From NCBI GenBank assembly GCA_028288545.1, contig JAQBNQ010000481.1, positions 1 to 7,056 of the forward strand: 7,056 bases of DNA. Direction: 5' to 3'. The translations under genes were made by a program, and so were the position numbers. The stretch is from Bacteroidota bacterium. Its GTDB lineage: Bacteria; Bacteroidota; Bacteroidia; Chitinophagales; LD1. Shown here one piece after another: positions 5,133-7,056 of the stretch; the stretch's first letter is position 1, and each line of letters starts with the position of its first letter. Below the pieces are notes generated by a model. The model was not told the DNA's origin and ran no database searches. It was given only the letters and a program-made list of their open reading frames with translations.

Positions 5133-7056
5133 ATGTCAAACAATACAAGCGTGGCCGCAGGAAATAAGGAGATGACTTTAGAGCAGTTTAAAAACGAGGT
5201 GCTGAGCGATTTTAAAGTTGCGCTGATTTCGAGAGAAACAAGTTTGCTTGGCCGCAAGGAAGTACTAACCGGCAAAGCCAAATTCGGAATATTCGGTGAT
5301 GGAAAGGAGTTGGCTCAAATTGCGTTGGCTAAATCATTTGAACCCGGCGACTGGCGCAGTGGCTATTACCGCGACCAAACATGGATGATGGCCATGGGGG
5401 AATTGACGGTAGAACAGTTTTTTGCACAACTATACGCAAACCCCGATCAGCAGCAGGAGCCTATGAGCGGTGGCCGGCAAATGAATGGTCATTATGCCAC
5501 GGCCATACAGGATAAAAACGGAAACTGGCTGGATCAAACAAGCAGATATAACTCATCTGCAGATGCTTCCCCCACTGCCTGCCAAATGCCGCGTTCTTTA
5601 GGTTTGGCCCTGGCCTCAAAACTATATCGCCAAAACGGAGAGTTGGAAGATTTTACAATTTTCAGCGATAAGGGAAATGAAGTGTCCTTTGTATCGATAG
5701 GCGATGCCAGCACCAGTGAAGGTTTGTTTTGGGAAACCATCAACGCAGCTGGGGTGCTAAAAGTGCCTTTGGCCGTATCAGTGTGGGATGATGGATATGG
5801 AATTTCTGTTCCTAAAAAGTATCAAACAACCAAGGAGAGTATTTCAGAAGCGCTTTCGGGCTTTCAAACAGATGAAGAAGGCAATGGCGTTGATATTTAT
5901 ACCTGCGAAGGATGGAACTATCCTAAACTGGTTGAAACGTATAAGCGCGGAATTGAAAAGGTGCGCAAAACACATATCCCGGCACTGTTTCATATTGATG
6001 TAACACAACCACAGGGTCATTCAACCTCCGGTTCGCATGAGCGTTATAAAACTACGGATCGCCTTCAGTGGGAGAAAGACTTTGACTGCCTGGCAAAAAT
6101 GCGCGAGTGGATCATTGCAAGCGGAATTGCTACAGCGGAAGAATGTGAGCAAATGCTGGAAGATGCAAAACAGCATGTTTTGGAAAGCAAACAAGCCGCC
6201 TGGAGGAAATTTAATGAGCCTATAAAGCAGGAGATTGCCGAAGTGAGCGACCTGATAACTAAAGTGGGAGAGGAGAGCGGCGATACGACTTTTGCTGATG
6301 GTGTTATCTACGAATTAAAAACCGCTATTGATCCTGTTAGAAGGGAGATATTAAAGGCTGCAAAAAAAGTGGCGGTTCATTACAGGGCTGAAAGCTTTAA
6401 TGCCATTAATGAATTGCGTTTTTGGATAAAGGATTTTGGAGCAAAGTACCAGGATATTTATAGTTCGCACCTGCATAGCGAAACCGATAAAAACGCTTTG
6501 AAAGTAAAAGAGGTGCCTGCTGTTTATAATGATGATTCAAAATCATTGAACGGGTTTGAGATATTGAATAATGCTTTTGAAAAGCTGTTTTTAAAGTATC
6601 CCAACATCGTTGCCTTTGGTGAAGACGTTGGCCGGATCGGTGATGTTAACCAGGGCTTTAGCGGATTGCAGGAAAAATTCGGCGAGATCAGGATTTTTGA
6701 TACCGGTATTCGCGAAGCAACCATCATGGGGCAGGGTATAGGCCTTGCACTCCGCGGATTCAGACCAATTGCCGAGATACAATACCTTGATTACCTTATT
6801 TACGGGCTTGAGCCTTTGGTAGATGATCTTACCTGCTTACAGTATCGCACCAGGGGAATTCAAAAAGCACCGCTAATTGTCCGTACACGTGGCCACCGTT
6901 TGGAAGGGATATGGCACACCGGTTCGCCCATGGGTATGATCATTAATGCTTTGCGGGGTATGTATGTTTGTGTTCCGCGCAATATGGTACAGGCGGCGGG
7001 TATGTACAACACTTTATTGCAAAGCGATGAGCCGGCTTTGGTAATTGAATGTTTAA
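5133..7056 (+). CDS. Fused alpha-beta E1 component of a 2-oxoacid dehydrogenase (TPP-dependent), 3' truncated by window
   Basis: Thiamine-diphosphate enzyme that decarboxylates a 2-oxoacid (pyruvate or branched-chain) and passes the acyl group to the lipoyl E2 of a dehydrogenase complex. The 641 visible codons join an E1-alpha and an E1-beta part. The alpha part (about 25-310) shows GKAKFGIFGDGKE at 47-59, the TPP/Mg segment GDASTSEG at 190-197 with DDGYGIS at 219-225, and the loop PQGHSTSGSHERY at 293-305. A helical linker follows at about 310-465. The beta part starts near 472 (NGFEILNNAFEKLF) with GEDVG at 496-500, Glu528 in GIREATIMGQGIG (expected TPP-activating glutamate) and WHTGSPMG near 595. 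The reading frame is open at the window end; a full beta part of about 330 residues implies roughly 800 residues in total, so about 160 are missing. Start 5133 is chosen from promoter position; 5112 and 5172 are in-frame alternatives. The substrate is not decidable here, because no E2 or E3 gene is in view. Confidence 0.92.
   Translation, partial: MSNNTSVAAGNKEMTLEQFKNEVLSDFKVALISRETSLLGRKEVLTGKAKFGIFGDGKELAQIALAKSFEPGDWRSGYYRDQTWMMAMGELTVEQFFAQLYANPDQQQEPMSGGRQMNGHYATAIQDKNGNWLDQTSRYNSSADASPTACQMPRSLGLALASKLYRQNGELEDFTIFSDKGNEVSFVSIGDASTSEGLFWETINAAGVLKVPLAVSVWDDGYGISVPKKYQTTKESISEALSGFQTDEEGNGVDIYTCEGWNYPKLVETYKRGIEKVRKTHIPALFHIDVTQPQGHSTSGSHERYKTTDRLQWEKDFDCLAKMREWIIASGIATAEECEQMLEDAKQHVLESKQAAWRKFNEPIKQEIAEVSDLITKVGEESGDTTFADGVIYELKTAIDPVRREILKAAKKVAVHYRAESFNAINELRFWIKDFGAKYQDIYSSHLHSETDKNALKVKEVPAVYNDDSKSLNGFEILNNAFEKLFLKYPNIVAFGEDVGRIGDVNQGFSGLQEKFGEIRIFDTGIREATIMGQGIGLALRGFRPIAEIQYLDYLIYGLEPLVDDLTCLQYRTRGIQKAPLIVRTRGHRLEGIWHTGSPMGMIINALRGMYVCVPRNMVQAAGMYNTLLQSDEPALVIECL

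Noticed and set aside
4943..5167. A 74-residue plus-strand open frame spanning the gap between the CAMC gene and the E1 gene
   Set aside because: It overlaps both real genes in another frame, runs across the predicted promoter and hairpin, and has no recognisable feature.
5788..6782. Small open frames in other frames or on the minus strand within the fused E1 gene
   Set aside because: All are shadows of the long frame that carries the E1 alpha and beta motifs without interruption.
1..7056. A novel defence, mobile or RNA-based system
   Set aside because: No transposase, integrase, reverse transcriptase, nuclease, toxin-antitoxin pair, regular repeat array, tRNA or rRNA signature was seen. 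All long frames except the small CAMC protein belong to recognisable families.

Overview
The window looks like a chromosomal segment of a Bacteroidetes (Bacteroidota) bacterium, perhaps Sphingobacteriales or Chitinophagales. Four things support this. There is a type IX secretion (T9SS) C-terminal sorting domain. There is an almost ideal Bacteroidetes-type promoter (TTTG, 19 bases, TAnnTTTG). Shine-Dalgarno sequences are mostly absent. A small CAMC-motif membrane protein sits beside SCO1 and DUF420 genes, and a fused E1 alpha-beta 2-oxoacid dehydrogenase of the type common in this phylum is present.

Layout. Positions 9-3278, minus strand: a probable two-gene operon read from right to left. A secreted, zinc-dependent M1 family metallopeptidase with a T9SS type A sorting domain comes first. 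Three bases later a 3-hydroxybutyryl-CoA dehydrogenase follows. Positions 3279-3404: a 126-base divergent intergenic region, with a near-perfect 12-base inverted repeat close to both start codons. Positions 3405-4982, plus strand: a three-gene cluster of a SCO1/SenC copper protein, a DUF420 five-helix membrane protein, and a 79-residue membrane protein with an exported CxxC motif. Together they suggest a module for copper delivery or assembly of a haem-copper terminal oxidase. No oxidase subunit gene lies in the window. Positions 4983-5132: an intergenic region with a weak hairpin and a strong promoter match. Position 5133 to the window end, plus strand: a fused alpha-beta E1 component of a 2-oxoacid dehydrogenase, cut by the window edge.

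The genes cover nutrient acquisition (extracellular peptide cleavage), acyl-CoA and 2-oxoacid oxidation, and respiratory oxidase maturation. This is mostly ordinary housekeeping content. No mobile element, CRISPR array, tRNA or rRNA was recognised. The points most worth a second look are the uncharacterised CAMC protein in the SCO1-DUF420 cluster, the variant TPP motif of the fused E1, and an ACCGCTTT word found in three places, all close to gene starts or ends.
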